A stretch of DNA of 64,000 nucleotides, from assembly GCF_019977295.1 (NCBI RefSeq), contig NZ_AP024651.1, positions 496,001 through 560,000 on the forward strand, in the 5' to 3' direction. The notes beneath the pieces were generated by a model, which was not told the DNA's origin, searched no databases, and was given only the letters and a program-made list of their open reading frames with translations. Numbering within the stretch: position 1 is the stretch's first letter; every line of letters starts with the position of its first letter. Below are positions 35,472 to 44,594 of this stretch, in pieces. This stretch comes from Arthrobacter sp. StoSoilB20. Its GTDB lineage: Bacteria; Actinomycetota; Actinomycetes; Actinomycetales; Micrococcaceae. The position numbers and the translations under genes are program-made.

Positions 35472-36284
35472 TTAGTCTGCGAGCTCCACAATCACGGGAG
35501 CGTGGTCCGAGGCGCCCTTGCCCTTGCGTTCCTCGCGGTCAATGGAAGCGCCCGTGACCCGCGAAGCCAGCGCGGGGGAGGCGAGGCAGAAGTCGATGCG
35601 CATGCCTTCCTTCTTTGGGAAGCGCAGCTGCGTGTAATCCCAGTACGTGTAGACACCGGGGCCGGGGGTATAAGGACGGACGACGTCGGTGAATCCGGCG
35701 GCTTCGAACGCATGGAACGCTGCACGCTCGGGTTCGGAGACGTGGGTGTAATTGTTGGTGCGGAACAGCTCGATGTCCCAGACGTCGTCGTCGAACGGTG
35801 CGATGTTCCAGTCACCCATCAGTGCCACCTGGGCGGTGGGGTCGGACTTGACCCATTCGGCTGCGTGGCCCTGCAGGACATCCAGCCATTTGATCTTGTA
35901 CGGCATGTGTTCATCGTCCAGGGAGCGGCCGTTGGGAACGTAGAGGCTCCAGATGCGGATGCCGCCACAGGTGGCTGCGATGGCCCGGGCTTCCTGCACC
36001 GGATCCTTGCCGGCCTTGCCGAACGCCGGCTGGTCCAGGAAGGTGCGTTCGACATCTTCAAGGCCCACGCGGGAGGCGATGGCAACGCCGTTCCACTGGT
36101 TCACACCGAAGTGGGCAACCTCGTATCCCATGCGCTCAAAGAGCTCCCACGGGAAGTTCTCGTCCTTGCACTTGGTCTCCTGGATGGCCAGGACGTCGCA
36201 GTCGCTGCGCTCAAGCCAGGCTTCAACGCGGTCTGCACGGGCGCGGAGGGAGTTCACATTCCAGGTAGCTATCTTCACAGCCAC
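35472..36284 (-). CDS. xthA: Exodeoxyribonuclease III
   Basis: 270-residue exonuclease III/AP endonuclease. Motifs in order: ATWNVNSLRAR (residues 6-16), the metal ligand Glu in AIQETKCKDENFPWE, the MGDWNIAP segment with catalytic Asp/Asn, and the C-terminal SDHAPVIVEL with catalytic His. It cleaves at abasic sites and removes 3' blocks during base-excision repair. Cytoplasmic. Confidence 0.95.
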   Translation of the reverse strand: MAVKIATWNVNSLRARADRVEAWLERSDCDVLAIQETKCKDENFPWELFERMGYEVAHFGVNQWNGVAIASRVGLEDVERTFLDQPAFGKAGKDPVQEARAIAATCGGIRIWSLYVPNGRSLDDEHMPYKIKWLDVLQGHAAEWVKSDPTAQVALMGDWNIAPFDDDVWDIELFRTNNYTHVSEPERAAFHAFEAAGFTDVVRPYTPGPGVYTYWDYTQLRFPKKEGMRIDFCLASPALASRVTGASIDREERKGKGASDHAPVIVELAD

Positions 36285-36337
36285 TAACTTACCGAACTTG
36301 GCGCTGAGCGCATCCCCTGAAGACTATTTGCGGTGAC

Positions 36338-36904
36338 CTAGTGGCCGTACAACAGCTCCGAGCGGGCCAGTTTACGCAACCCGATGCCGGAAGCGACCAG
36401 CAGCAGTCCGGTCACGAGCGCAAAGGCCCCAAGCATCCACACCAGGCCCAGGAAACCCAGTCCCGGATTGACCAGCACCACGATTCCAAAAATGGTGGTG
36501 ATCAGGCCTGTGAGCAGCCAGAGCCCCCAACTGCTGACGAAAGTCCGGGCCGCCAGCGACAAAACAATCTGTGACAACCCCAGCACCAGCGCCCACAAAC
36601 CGATGAGCACGCCGATCGCCGCGGCCGTAATTCCCGGCAAGGCAATGGCCACAATGCCGGCCGCGATGGAGATGAGGCCACCCACAATGGTCCAGCGGGA
36701 CCGGCCCGCGGGGTCGTAGAAGTAATGGGCCACGCTGGTGATGCCGTCAATGATCGCAAAGACCCCGAACATGACGACCACCACGAACGCCGTGGCGCTG
36801 GGCAGGGCAAAGATCAGCAGGCCAAAAACAATGGCGAGGATTCCCCGGACCAGCAACGCAGTTCCCGGGCTCTTGAACATCTTGCGATCAGCTACGTCCG
36901 ACAT
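36338..36904 (-). CDS. HdeD/DUF308 membrane protein
   Basis: 188 residues with six hydrophobic helices arranged as three DUF308 hairpins (LLVRGILAIVFGLLIFALPSA, RWTIVGGLISIAAGIVAIALPGI, SWGLWLLTGLITTIFGIVVLVNPG). HdeD proteins are linked to acid and general stress in enterobacteria; in actinobacteria the role is unknown. It ends 53 bp from exonuclease III on the same strand and starts 26 bp after the response regulator stop. Confidence 0.88.
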   Translation of the reverse strand: MSDVADRKMFKSPGTALLVRGILAIVFGLLIFALPSATAFVVVVMFGVFAIIDGITSVAHYFYDPAGRSRWTIVGGLISIAAGIVAIALPGITAAAIGVLIGLWALVLGLSQIVLSLAARTFVSSWGLWLLTGLITTIFGIVVLVNPGLGFLGLVWMLGAFALVTGLLLVASGIGLRKLARSELLYGH

Positions 36905-36930
36905 AGGGTCAGAGTAACCAACCGCGTGTC

Positions 36931-37557
36931 CTACCGCATCCCCTCGCGCCGGATAGCTGTGGCAATTGCTGCTGCACGGGTTTCGACGCCCAGTTTCGCG
37001 TAGATGTGGGCGAGGTGGGTCTTGACTGTGGCCTCGGAGATGAAGAGGCGCTTTCCGAGGTCGCGGTTGCTGAGGCCCTCGGTCAGCAGGCTGAGCAGTT
37101 CGGCCTCCCGCGGAGTGAGGATTTCGTCCGGATTCCGCAGCTGTTGGAACAGCCGCGACGCCACGGGCGCACTCATGACGCTCTTGCCCTGCACGGCACC
37201 ACGAACGGCCGCGAAGATCTCCTCGGGTGCCGCATCCTTGAGCAGGTAGCCCATGGCGCCGGCGTCCACGGCGCGGACAATGTCCGCGTCCGAGTCGTAG
37301 GTGGTGAAGACGATGATTGCCTGCTTGGGGGTTCGCCGGCGGAGCTGTTTGATGGCTTCGATCCCGTCCATGCCGGGACCCATGGCCAGGTCCATGAGGA
37401 CCACGTCCGGGGCATGTTGCCGGGCCGCCTCCAGCGCGTCCTCCCCGGATGCGGCTTCCCCGACGACGGCGATGTCGCCCTGGGTGCCCAACAGCGCTTT
37501 GAGCCCGCTCCGGACCACGGTGTGGTCGTCCACGAGCAGCACGGAGATGGTGTTCAC
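36931..37557 (-). CDS. NarL/LuxR-type response regulator
   Basis: 208 residues. Receiver domain 1-120 with acidic pair DD (VLLVDDH), phospho-acceptor Asp in VVLMDLAMG, conserved Thr (VFTTYDS) and Lys (YLLKDAA). The LuxR helix-turn-helix spans about 145-205 (LTPREAELLSLLTEGLSNRDLGKRLFISEATVKTHL). It overlaps the upstream kinase gene by four bases. The divergent secreted haem-binding gene suggests a SenR-like role (inference). Confidence 0.92.
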   Translation of the reverse strand: MNTISVLLVDDHTVVRSGLKALLGTQGDIAVVGEAASGEDALEAARQHAPDVVLMDLAMGPGMDGIEAIKQLRRRTPKQAIIVFTTYDSDADIVRAVDAGAMGYLLKDAAPEEIFAAVRGAVQGKSVMSAPVASRLFQQLRNPDEILTPREAELLSLLTEGLSNRDLGKRLFISEATVKTHLAHIYAKLGVETRAAAIATAIRREGMR

Positions 37558-38786
37558 AAAGCCTCCTTCAAGGCGTTTGCCTGATCAGCAGGCCGGGCCA
37601 GCGGAAACTGGGCCGCGATGATGGTGCCTTCGCCGGGTGTGCTTTCCACCGACAATTGTCCGCCCAACTGTTCCACGCGTTGGCGCATGGCCCGCAGTCC
37701 GTACCCTCCGGTTTCAGAAGGCGGAGGTACCGCTCCGGGATCAAAGCCGCGGCCGTCGTCGTACACGTCCAAGGTGACCGCGTCCGGAAGGTAGCCAAGG
37801 GTCACGCTGGCATGGCCGGCGTGGGCGTGGAGCTTGATGTTTGCCACCGCGCTCTGTGCGACACGGAGCAGGGCATGCCGGACCTCCGAAGGGAGCGGCC
37901 GCAAATCCCCGGTGACTTGCACACGGATGCCGTCCACGTACTGCTGTGCTGCCTGTTCCAGGGCTTCGGGGAGGGGCCCGGTCTCGAGCCCGGGGGCGGA
38001 GAGCTCATGTACCAGGCTGCGGGTGTCGGCGAGGTTGCGTCGCAGCAGGTCGGAGGCTTTGCGCACCTCGCGGTTCGCGGCAGGATCCGGCCATGAGCGC
38101 TGTGCGGCTTCGAGCAGGAGCAGGCTGCTGGCCAGGCCCTGGGTTACGGTGTCGTGGATTTCCCGCGAAACGCGCTCGCGTTCGGTGGCAATCCCGGCTT
38201 CCCGCTGCTTCGCCGCGAGTTGCTCCTGGGCCTGGGTGACGTCATGGAGAAGTTTGCGTTGCAGCGCAGCGTCGCGTTCGATCTTGTCGTAAATCAAGGT
38301 CAGCAGCGCACCCGCGGCGAGCGGGCCAAGAAGCATGGCGACGTCGGTCCAGCCGCTCATCCGGAAGAGTCCGACGGCGGTGGCGGCCGCCGTCGCGCCA
38401 CCGGCCACATAGGCGGCCCACCCGCGGAAGGCGGTCCGGGCGAGGAAGAAGATCGCGAAGGAACACCACGCGAAGCTGGGGGCGGCAATGACAAGCGCCG
38501 CCCACGCTGCCACCAATGCGGCCATCCACGGAATCCATACCCCGCGCGCCGGTCCGGGGGGACGCCTGCCAGGTTCCCGACGGCGGGCCAACACCGCGGT
38601 AACCGCATAGAGGGCACAAACAGTCCCTGCCAACGCAACTGTCCACAGGTTGTCTGCGGGGGAGTGCCGCATGACATAGCGGACAGCCGAAGCGACCATC
38701 AGGACGGCGAAGCCCAGATGCACCACAGCATCGATGCGTCCATCGAGCCGTACGCCTGGCGCCGGCTGGGAAGGGACAGTGGGCAT
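37554..38786 (-). CDS. Sensor histidine kinase (HisKA_3), SenS-like context
   Basis: 410 residues. Five to six membrane helices occupy residues about 20-180 with short loops, followed by a HisKA_3 dimerisation domain (phosphorylated His in VSREIHDTVTQGLASSL near 208) and an HATPase domain (N box SAVANIKLHAHAG, G1 box VYDDGRGFDPG, ending GGYGLRAMRQRVEQLGG). The compact membrane sensor lacks a large extracellular domain, which fits a kinase that senses via a partner protein. The divergent neighbour is a secreted HbpS-like protein, as in the Streptomyces SenS-SenR-HbpS system. Confidence 0.9.
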   Translation of the reverse strand: MPTVPSQPAPGVRLDGRIDAVVHLGFAVLMVASAVRYVMRHSPADNLWTVALAGTVCALYAVTAVLARRREPGRRPPGPARGVWIPWMAALVAAWAALVIAAPSFAWCSFAIFFLARTAFRGWAAYVAGGATAAATAVGLFRMSGWTDVAMLLGPLAAGALLTLIYDKIERDAALQRKLLHDVTQAQEQLAAKQREAGIATERERVSREIHDTVTQGLASSLLLLEAAQRSWPDPAANREVRKASDLLRRNLADTRSLVHELSAPGLETGPLPEALEQAAQQYVDGIRVQVTGDLRPLPSEVRHALLRVAQSAVANIKLHAHAGHASVTLGYLPDAVTLDVYDDGRGFDPGAVPPPSETGGYGLRAMRQRVEQLGGQLSVESTPGEGTIIAAQFPLARPADQANALKEAL

Positions 38787-38959
38787 CCTCCCATGCTAGG
38801 TCCCTTTGCGGGCATTGGTCTGTCCACCTTTTGGCTGATACCGCCGACGGAAAGGCTGAGTCCGGGAACGGCAACCGGGCGATGTGGCGGTTGGTGGGTC
38901 CACGGAAGCATGGGGATGTACCCGAAACTGCGGTCCCGATGCCCTACAAGGAGAACCCC

Positions 38960-39544
38960 GTGAAGAAGTCGAACAAGATGATTGCCGCCGCCGCTGCCGG
39001 AGCATTGCTGCTCACCGGCGGTGTCACGGCCGTGGCCAACGCAGTGTCCCCTGCAGGTGCGCCGGCTGCTGCCCAGGCCGCTCCGGTGAAGGTTGCAGCC
39101 GAGGTCCAGCCCGCGCCGGAGAACGTGGTGGCCCAGAACAGGATCTCCGTTGGCGCCTCGAGCGCTGCCGTCACTGCTGCGCTGGCCAAGTGCCAGGCGG
39201 ACAAACTTCCGTTCGTGACAGTTGCTCTGGTGGACCGCTTCGGAACTGTCCAGGCGCTGCTGCGGGGCGACAACGCTGCCGAGCACACCATCGAAGCCGC
39301 CAAGCAGAAGGCCTACACGGCAGCTGCCTTCGGTGCTCCCACCAGCGAGCTCGCCAAGCGCATCAACGGCAACGGACCCTCCATCGCCGACCTCCCCGGC
39401 ACGCTCTTCCTTGCCGGTGGCGTCCCGTTGAAGGTCAACGGAGTCTCCGTTGCCGGCATCGGAGTCGGCGGCGCTCCCGATGGCGCCCTTGACGAAGCCT
39501 GCGCCACCGCCGGTGCCGATGCCTTGGCCACGGCAGCGAAGTAG
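38960..39544 (+). CDS. Secreted GlcG/HbpS-like haem-binding protein
   Basis: 194 residues, started at GTG after AAGGAG. Signal peptide about 1-28, an Ala/Pro/Val-rich spacer to about 60, then a GlcG/HbpS domain (AALAKCQADKLPFVTVALVDRFGTVQALLRGDNA, AYTAAAFGAPTSELAKR, LPGTLFLAGGVPLKVNGVSVAGIGVGGAPDGALDEACA). HbpS of Streptomyces binds and degrades haem and signals to SenS under redox stress. Here the gene is divergent from a two-component system and followed after 10 bp by an ankyrin lipoprotein, supporting an extracytoplasmic redox role. Haem binding itself is not shown by sequence. Confidence 0.85.
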   Translation: MKKSNKMIAAAAAGALLLTGGVTAVANAVSPAGAPAAAQAAPVKVAAEVQPAPENVVAQNRISVGASSAAVTAALAKCQADKLPFVTVALVDRFGTVQALLRGDNAAEHTIEAAKQKAYTAAAFGAPTSELAKRINGNGPSIADLPGTLFLAGGVPLKVNGVSVAGIGVGGAPDGALDEACATAGADALATAAK

Positions 39545-39554
39545 CCTCGACAGT

Positions 39555-40277
39555 ATGGATTCCCTGAAGGGGCGCAGCTGGGCGGCGGGCCGGGTGATCG
39601 GTGCGGGTTTGCTGATCGCCGGGCTCGTGGCCGGCTGCGCACCGTCGGAACCCGCCGATCCGGCTTCCGGCACGCCCGATGCAAGCACGACGGCGGCTGC
39701 CCCGGCGGCCGGCGCGTCGCCTGGCTCAAACCCGGCCCCGTCGTCGTCGGCTCCGGGCACACCGCCCAAACTCCCACCGGAGGCCCAATTGGAAACCGAC
39801 CGTCTCCTGATCCTTGCCGCGAAAGCCAACGACGCCGGCCGCGTCCGTGAACTGATCGCGGCAGGCGGCAACGTCAACGCAAAGGACGACATCCAGGACT
39901 CGGCCTTCCTGTACGCCGGGGCGGAAGGCTTCAACGAGGTCCTGGAACTGACGTTGGCTGCGGGCGCGGATGTTCGCAGCATTAACAGGTACGGCGGCAC
40001 CGCGTTGATCCCGGCGAGCGAGCACGGGCATACGGACACTGTCCGGATCCTCATTGCCGCAGGTGTGCCGGTGGATCACGTCAACAACCTTGGCTGGACC
40101 GCCATGCAGGAAGCCATCCTGCTCAACAACGGCGGGCCCAACCAGCAGGAGGTGGTCCGGCAGCTCCTGGCAGCCGGGGCGAACCCGGATATCCGCGACC
40201 CCCAAGGCCGAACCGCACTGCAGAACGCAGAGCGGCTCGGGTTTACGGAGATCGCGGCGCTGATCCGGAACCGCTGA
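39555..40277 (+). CDS. Ankyrin-repeat lipoprotein
   Basis: 240 residues. Lipobox IAGLVAGC (Cys28), a Pro/Ala/Ser-rich linker to about 80 and then four to five ankyrin repeats (ILAAKANDAGRVRELIAAGGNVNAKD, EVLELTLAAGADVRSI, ALIPASEHGHTDTVRILIAAGVPVD, LLAAGANPDIRDPQGRTAL). It is 10 bp behind the HbpS-like gene. Surface ankyrin proteins of bacteria (for example AnkB beside catalase in Pseudomonas) are linked to peroxide defence, which fits the presumed redox theme. No clear ribosome binding site precedes the ATG, so translation may be coupled. Confidence 0.85.
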   Translation: MDSLKGRSWAAGRVIGAGLLIAGLVAGCAPSEPADPASGTPDASTTAAAPAAGASPGSNPAPSSSAPGTPPKLPPEAQLETDRLLILAAKANDAGRVRELIAAGGNVNAKDDIQDSAFLYAGAEGFNEVLELTLAAGADVRSINRYGGTALIPASEHGHTDTVRILIAAGVPVDHVNNLGWTAMQEAILLNNGGPNQQEVVRQLLAAGANPDIRDPQGRTALQNAERLGFTEIAALIRNR

Positions 40278-40295
40278 TCTTGCTACTCACTTGGG

Positions 40296-41510
40296 TTAGA
40301 AAGCCTCCAGGACGCTGACGTAGTTGGCGATGCCCACGCCGCCCATGTTCTGCACAGCGCCGCGGCGGGCGTTCGGCAACTGCATGTCACCCGCGGTGCC
40401 CGTGAGCTGCATGGCGGCGATGACATGTTGCGATACGCCTGTAGCGCCCACGGGGTGGCCCTTGGCTTTCAGCCCTCCGGAGACATTGATGGGGAGCTTT
40501 CCGTCCTTATATACCCAGCCCTCCTGGACAGCACGTGCACCTTCGCCGCGGGGTGTGAGGCCCATGGCTTCATACATGATGAGCTCGGCGATGGTGAAGC
40601 AGTCGTGGACCTCCGCGAAGTCCAGTCCCTCAAGCCCGACACCGGCCATGCCCAGCGCCCGTTCCCACGAAGCCCTGGTTGCTGCGAACTCGGTGGGATC
40701 GCGCTTCTCCGCAGGGAAGAAGTCGTTGGCGTGGCCAAAACCGGCCAGGCGAACAGGCGTGGTTGCGCCGCCGGCAGCCGAGGTGGACAGCACGACGGCG
40801 GCAGCACCGTCGGAGACCGGCGAACAGTCCGTGCGGCGCAAGGGCTCGGCCACCATGGGGTTCTTCTCGGAGATGGTCCGGCAAAACTCCTCGCCGAAGT
40901 CCCGGTGCATCTGGGCGTAGGGGTTGTCCATGCCGTTGCGGTGGTTCTTGGCAGCGATGGAGCCGAGGACATCGCCGAGGCCACCTTCAAATCCCGGGCC
41001 GCCGATTCCGGCGCCGTAGCGCTTGCCATAGTGCTTGGCGACTTCGGCGAACAGGCCCGTGAATCCGGTGGAGGACGCTTTTCCGGCCATCTCGTAGGAA
41101 GCACCCAGCAGGGCCGCCCCCACGACGTCCGCTCCGGCGTCGGTCATCTTCTCCGCGCCGATCACCAGGGCGTTGCGGGCAGTTCCGGCCAGGACCGCTT
41201 TGACACCCTGTTGGAAAGCCGCCGATCCCGAAGCGCAGGCATTCTCGGTGCGGGTTGCGGGAACGTTGGCCAGATCTGCCGATACCTGAAGCGCCAACGA
41301 GGACGTGAATCCCAGGGGCTGCATTCCCGAGTTGAACTGCCCGAGGTAGATCTCGTCAATGTCCTTTGGGTCCAGGCCCGAGTTCTCGATGGCTTCGCCG
41401 GCCACCTGGACGATCAGCGACTCCAGCGTGTCATCGGTCAGCTTCCCGAACTTGCTGTGACCCCATCCCGTGAGCAGGATGTCTTTGCCAAATTGCTCCT
41501 TCAAGCTCAT
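40296..41510 (-). CDS. Thiolase (SCP-x-type acetyl-CoA acyltransferase)
   Basis: 404 residues. Nucleophilic Cys92 in [13 protein letters not shown]; the C-terminal catalytic motifs are [12 protein letters not shown] and [18 protein letters not shown]. The N terminus ([21 protein letters not shown]) is that of SCP-x/archaeal-type thiolases, not of PcaF or AtoB. It overlaps scoB by four bases, so it should cleave the 3-oxoacyl-CoA made by the CoA transferase. SCP-x thiolases often need an OB-fold (DUF35) partner; none is encoded here. Confidence 0.85.
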   Translation of the reverse strand: MSLKEQFGKDILLTGWGHSKFGKLTDDTLESLIVQVAGEAIENSGLDPKDIDEIYLGQFNSGMQPLGFTSSLALQVSADLANVPATRTENACASGSAAFQQGVKAVLAGTARNALVIGAEKMTDAGADVVGAALLGASYEMAGKASSTGFTGLFAEVAKHYGKRYGAGIGGPGFEGGLGDVLGSIAAKNHRNGMDNPYAQMHRDFGEEFCRTISEKNPMVAEPLRRTDCSPVSDGAAAVVLSTSAAGGATTPVRLAGFGHANDFFPAEKRDPTEFAATRASWERALGMAGVGLEGLDFAEVHDCFTIAELIMYEAMGLTPRGEGARAVQEGWVYKDGKLPINVSGGLKAKGHPVGATGVSQHVIAAMQLTGTAGDMQLPNARRGAVQNMGGVGIANYVSVLEAF

Positions 41511-42193
41511 GCGGGTGCTCCTTCAAGCGTGGGTTCAACAAGCGTAGGTTCAACAGAGGCAAGCGCCACGGTGAACTCTGCGTCGGACTTGCTGCGGATT
41601 TCTTCCACGGTGACGCCCGGGGCGAGGCGGGTCAGCAGCAGCAGAGCGTCTTCGATGTCGAAAACGGCGAGGTCAGTGATGATCCGGTCAACACACTTCA
41701 GGCCCGTGAGGGGCAGGGTGCATTCGGTGACGATCTTGGCAGAACCGTCCTTGGCGTTGTGCTCGGTAAGGACAACGACTCGCGGTGTCCCGGCCACCAG
41801 ATCCATGGCCCCACCCATGCCCTTGACCATCTTGCCGGGGATGGTCCAGTTGGCCAGGTCCCCGGAACCGGACACCTGCATGGCACCCAGGATGGCCACC
41901 TTGACGTGCCCGCCGCGGATCATGCCGAACGATGTTGCGGAATCGAAAATGCTGCCGCCGGGAGTGATGGTGACGGTCTGCTTGCCGGCGTTGATGAGGT
42001 CGGCGTCTTCCTCGCCCTCATAGGGAAACGGGCCCATGCCCAGCAGTCCGTTCTCGCTCTGGAGGACCACCCGCACGCCGTCGGGCAGGTTGTTGGCTAC
42101 CAATGTGGGAATGCCGATGCCGAGGTTGACGTAGTCGCCGTCGTTCAGTTCTTCGGCCGCGATGGCGGCCATCTGGTCTCGTGTCCATGCCAT
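41507..42193 (-). CDS. scoB: 3-oxoacid CoA-transferase subunit B
   Basis: 228 residues. Catalytic Glu47 in [14 protein letters not shown], followed by the family motifs [32 protein letters not shown] and [20 protein letters not shown]. It partners with subunit A to move CoA from succinyl-CoA to a 3-oxoacid such as acetoacetate or 3-oxoadipate. It lies 20 bp after scoA and overlaps the thiolase gene. Confidence 0.92.
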   Translation of the reverse strand: MAWTRDQMAAIAAEELNDGDYVNLGIGIPTLVANNLPDGVRVVLQSENGLLGMGPFPYEGEEDADLINAGKQTVTITPGGSIFDSATSFGMIRGGHVKVAILGAMQVSGSGDLANWTIPGKMVKGMGGAMDLVAGTPRVVVLTEHNAKDGSAKIVTECTLPLTGLKCVDRIITDLAVFDIEDALLLLTRLAPGVTVEEIRSKSDAEFTVALASVEPTLVEPTLEGAPA

Positions 42194-42213
42194 GGTGATG
42201 GGCTCCTTTGCTG

Positions 42214-42945
42214 CTAAACCGTGAGTGCTTCGGCGTGCTGGGCTACGGCCCGCTGCCGGACTGTGCGCTGTTCAATGTCCTTGACGCGCGCGGTGGCCTG
42301 GACCAGCCGCTGGACGTAGACCCCAGGGGTCACAATGTGGTTGGGGTCCAGTTCTCCGGGCTGAACAATGACCTCGGCCTCGGCGATGGTCACAGCTCCT
42401 GCCGTAGCTACCACCGGGTTGAAGTTCCGTGCCGTGTAGCGGTAGATCAGGTTGCCGTCGGTATCGGCGGTGTGGGCATGGACCAGTGCGACGTCGGCGG
42501 TGATGGCGCGCTCGCGGACGTACGTGACGCCGTCGAACTCTTCCAGCGGTTTGCCTTCGGCAACCAGGGTTCCCACGCCGGTCCGTGTGTAAAACGCGGG
42601 AATGCCGGCGCCGCCGGCGCGCAGGCGTTCAGCGAGGGTGCCCTGCGGCGTGAACTCGACCTCCAACTTGCCCGCCAAGTACTGCTCGGCGAACAGCTTG
42701 TTCTCGCCCACGTAGGAAGCGATGACCTTCCGGACCTGGCCCGCTTCGATCAGGACTCCAAGGCCCTTGCCGTCCACCCCCATGTTGTTTGAAACGATGG
42801 TGAGGTCCTTGGCGCCGGAGTCACGAACGGCATGGATCAGGTCAGCGGGGATACCACTCAAACCGAATCCCCCGACGGCGACGGTCAAGCCGTCTGCCAT
42901 CACCTCACGCAGCGCTTCGGCTGCACTCCCGTACATGGTTGACAT
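42214..42945 (-). CDS. scoA: 3-oxoacid CoA-transferase subunit A
   Basis: 243 residues. The CoA-binding glycine loop is [16 protein letters not shown] near 24, and further family motifs are [18 protein letters not shown] and [35 protein letters not shown] at 42945 after GAGGAG. First gene of the scoA-scoB-thiolase operon, divergent from an IclR regulator with two matching palindromes in between. True substrate is open (acetoacetate is the default). Confidence 0.93.
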   Translation of the reverse strand: MSTMYGSAAEALREVMADGLTVAVGGFGLSGIPADLIHAVRDSGAKDLTIVSNNMGVDGKGLGVLIEAGQVRKVIASYVGENKLFAEQYLAGKLEVEFTPQGTLAERLRAGGAGIPAFYTRTGVGTLVAEGKPLEEFDGVTYVRERAITADVALVHAHTADTDGNLIYRYTARNFNPVVATAGAVTIAEAEVIVQPGELDPNHIVTPGVYVQRLVQATARVKDIEQRTVRQRAVAQHAEALTV

Positions 42946-42970
42946 TGCGAACTCCTCGTTGAGCTGGTTG

Positions 42971-43096
42971 GTCCACTTTGTGGACGAGTCTCCTCTTGGA
43001 ATCGAGCCTAGGCAGGGCAACGTGAGAGATCAATGGAGGCACTTACCAAATACTCACGCTGTGGACGCTAGACTGAGTGGTATCCATATTGTGGAC
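42971..43096. promoter_or_regulatory. Candidate IclR operators in the scoA/iclR divergent promoter
   Basis: GTCCACTTTGTGGAC at 42971-42985 is a perfect 6+3+6 palindrome. ATCCATATTGTGGAC at 43082-43096 matches it at 12 of 15 positions, and a half site TGTGGAC occurs at 43060-43066. They flank the region between the two start codons (42945 and 43117). Confidence 0.7.
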
Positions 43097-43116
43097 AAAA
43101 TCGCGGGGAGGGTGCT

Positions 43117-43890
43117 GTGGCAGTGCAAGGAGCCCAAGTGGTGGGCAGGGTGGCGCTGCTGCTGCGCCTGGTGGGCCGTAAGCCGGGTGGGACATCCTTG
43201 GCGGGTCTGGTGCGCGAGTCCGGGCTGACCCGGCCAACCGTTCACCGCCTGCTGACGTCCCTGGCTGCCGAAGGTTTGCTGGAGCACGATCCCGGCACGG
43301 GTAAGTGGGTGCTGGGGCCGGAGATCTTCCTGCTCGGATCGGTTGCTGCCGCCCGTTTCCCCATGGAGGACATCGCCCGGCCCTCGCTGCGAAGGTTGGC
43401 CGCCGAAACGGGGGAGAGTGCGTTCTTTTCCCTCCGCCGGGGGAACGAAACCATCTGCGTCCTGCGCGAAGAGGGAGCGTTTCCGGTGCGATCCTTTGTG
43501 CTGCACGAAGGGGTCCGCTTCCCGCTCGGAGTGGCCTCGGCCGGAACCGCGATCATGGCCTTCCTGCCCCCGGAGGAACAGGAAGCACTGCTGGGGGACT
43601 GGCCTGCGCACGCCGGCGACTTTGCTGTGGGCCACCCCGAAAACGTAGTGCGGGACAACCTGGAACGCACCCGCCTGGCGGGGTACGCCGTTAATCCCGG
43701 ACTCATCCTCGAAGGCAGCTGGGGTATGGGTGCCGCAGTGTTTGACCAGCAGGGCCGCGCGGCCTGGGCGCTGTCCCTGACGGGAATCGAACCGCGCTTC
43801 CGTCCTGACCGCCAGGAGTTCCTGGGCAAACTGCTGCTCGAGGAAGCGCACCGAATGAGTGCAAGGTTGCAGGGAGCCAGCCCCAACTAG
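43117..43890 (+). CDS. IclR-family regulator of the CoA-transferase operon
   Basis: 257 residues, GTG start after GGGGAGGG. N-terminal winged helix (AQVVGRVALLLRLVG...LVRESGLTRPTVHRLLTSLAAEGLLEHD) and C-terminal IclR effector domain (ESAFFSLRRGNETICVLREEGAFPV; GTAIMAFLPPEEQ). Divergent from scoA; probably binds the GTCCAC-GTGGAC palindromes and responds to a pathway intermediate. Confidence 0.9.
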   Translation: MAVQGAQVVGRVALLLRLVGRKPGGTSLAGLVRESGLTRPTVHRLLTSLAAEGLLEHDPGTGKWVLGPEIFLLGSVAAARFPMEDIARPSLRRLAAETGESAFFSLRRGNETICVLREEGAFPVRSFVLHEGVRFPLGVASAGTAIMAFLPPEEQEALLGDWPAHAGDFAVGHPENVVRDNLERTRLAGYAVNPGLILEGSWGMGAAVFDQQGRAAWALSLTGIEPRFRPDRQEFLGKLLLEEAHRMSARLQGASPN

Positions 43891-43923
43891 GTGAGAGTAA
43901 ACGTCCTACTGAGCCCGCATTGG

Positions 43924-43961
43924 AGCCCGCATCGGAGCATGTGCTGTTACCTATGCGGGCT
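43924..43961 (+). terminator. Possible terminator hairpin between iclR and GNAT genes
   Basis: Arms AGCCCGCAT (43924-43932) and ATGCGGGCT (43953-43961) with a 20-base loop. A second copy of the left arm occurs at 43912-43920. There is no T run, and the right arm overlaps the end of the GNAT gene. Confidence 0.4.
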
Positions 43962-44532
43962 GGCGCAGGTCCAGTCGCATCAACACCCTGGGGAAGCCGT
44001 TCAATACAGAGGTGGTTTCGGCGACCTTCTTGAAGCCGGCCTTTTCAAAGAGCCTGCGCGTGCCAACGTAGGCCATGGTCAGATCCACCTTGCCGCCCCT
44101 GTTGTCCACGGGGTAACCCTCAATCACAGGGGCACCGTGGCTCTTGGCAAAGTCGATCGCCCCTCGCAGGAGTTCGTGGGAGATCCCCTTCCCTCGATGC
44201 CCGGGCCGGACGCGGATACACCATACGGACCAGACCTCGGCATCATCCACGTGGGGGATCTTGCGGTTCTTCGCGAAACTGGTGTCCGCGCGCGGGTGGA
44301 CCGCTGCCCACCCAACCACTTCGTCGCCGTCGTACGCCAAAACGCCGGGAGGCGGGTCCTCGGAAACCAGCTTCTTCACGAACTTTCCACGTTCCTGCTT
44401 CTGGAGCTCCTGGTTCAGTTTCGACGGGATCCTGTAACTCAGGCACCAGCACACGTTGGAATCGGGGCTCTTGGGCCCCACCATGGTCTTCACGTCATCG
44501 AACACCGTCGCGGGCCGAACCTCGATAGCCAT
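43951..44532 (-). CDS. GNAT-family N-acetyltransferase
   Basis: 193 residues from the ATG at 44532 (AGGA eight bases upstream). The acetyl-CoA-binding motif is VWCIRVRPGHRGKGISHELL near 97-116 (R/Q-x-x-G-x-G/A). The N-terminal segment NVCWCLSYRIPSKLNQE and GWAAVHPRADTSF are seen in a GNAT subgroup of unknown substrate. Downstream of, and on the same strand as, the response regulator's operon partner genes but separated by 62 bp. Confidence 0.85.
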   Translation of the reverse strand: MAIEVRPATVFDDVKTMVGPKSPDSNVCWCLSYRIPSKLNQELQKQERGKFVKKLVSEDPPPGVLAYDGDEVVGWAAVHPRADTSFAKNRKIPHVDDAEVWSVWCIRVRPGHRGKGISHELLRGAIDFAKSHGAPVIEGYPVDNRGGKVDLTMAYVGTRRLFEKAGFKKVAETTSVLNGFPRVLMRLDLRQPA

Positions 44533-44594
44533 GCGGACCATCCTGTCACCGGGACCGGGTGCAGGCAACGGGATTCCGCCTTTGGTTCCAAAGC

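Noticed and set aside
34658..35475. Rightward frames opposite the hypothetical gene at 34483
   Set aside because: They lack ribosome sites and family resemblance; the leftward frame has the more protein-like composition.
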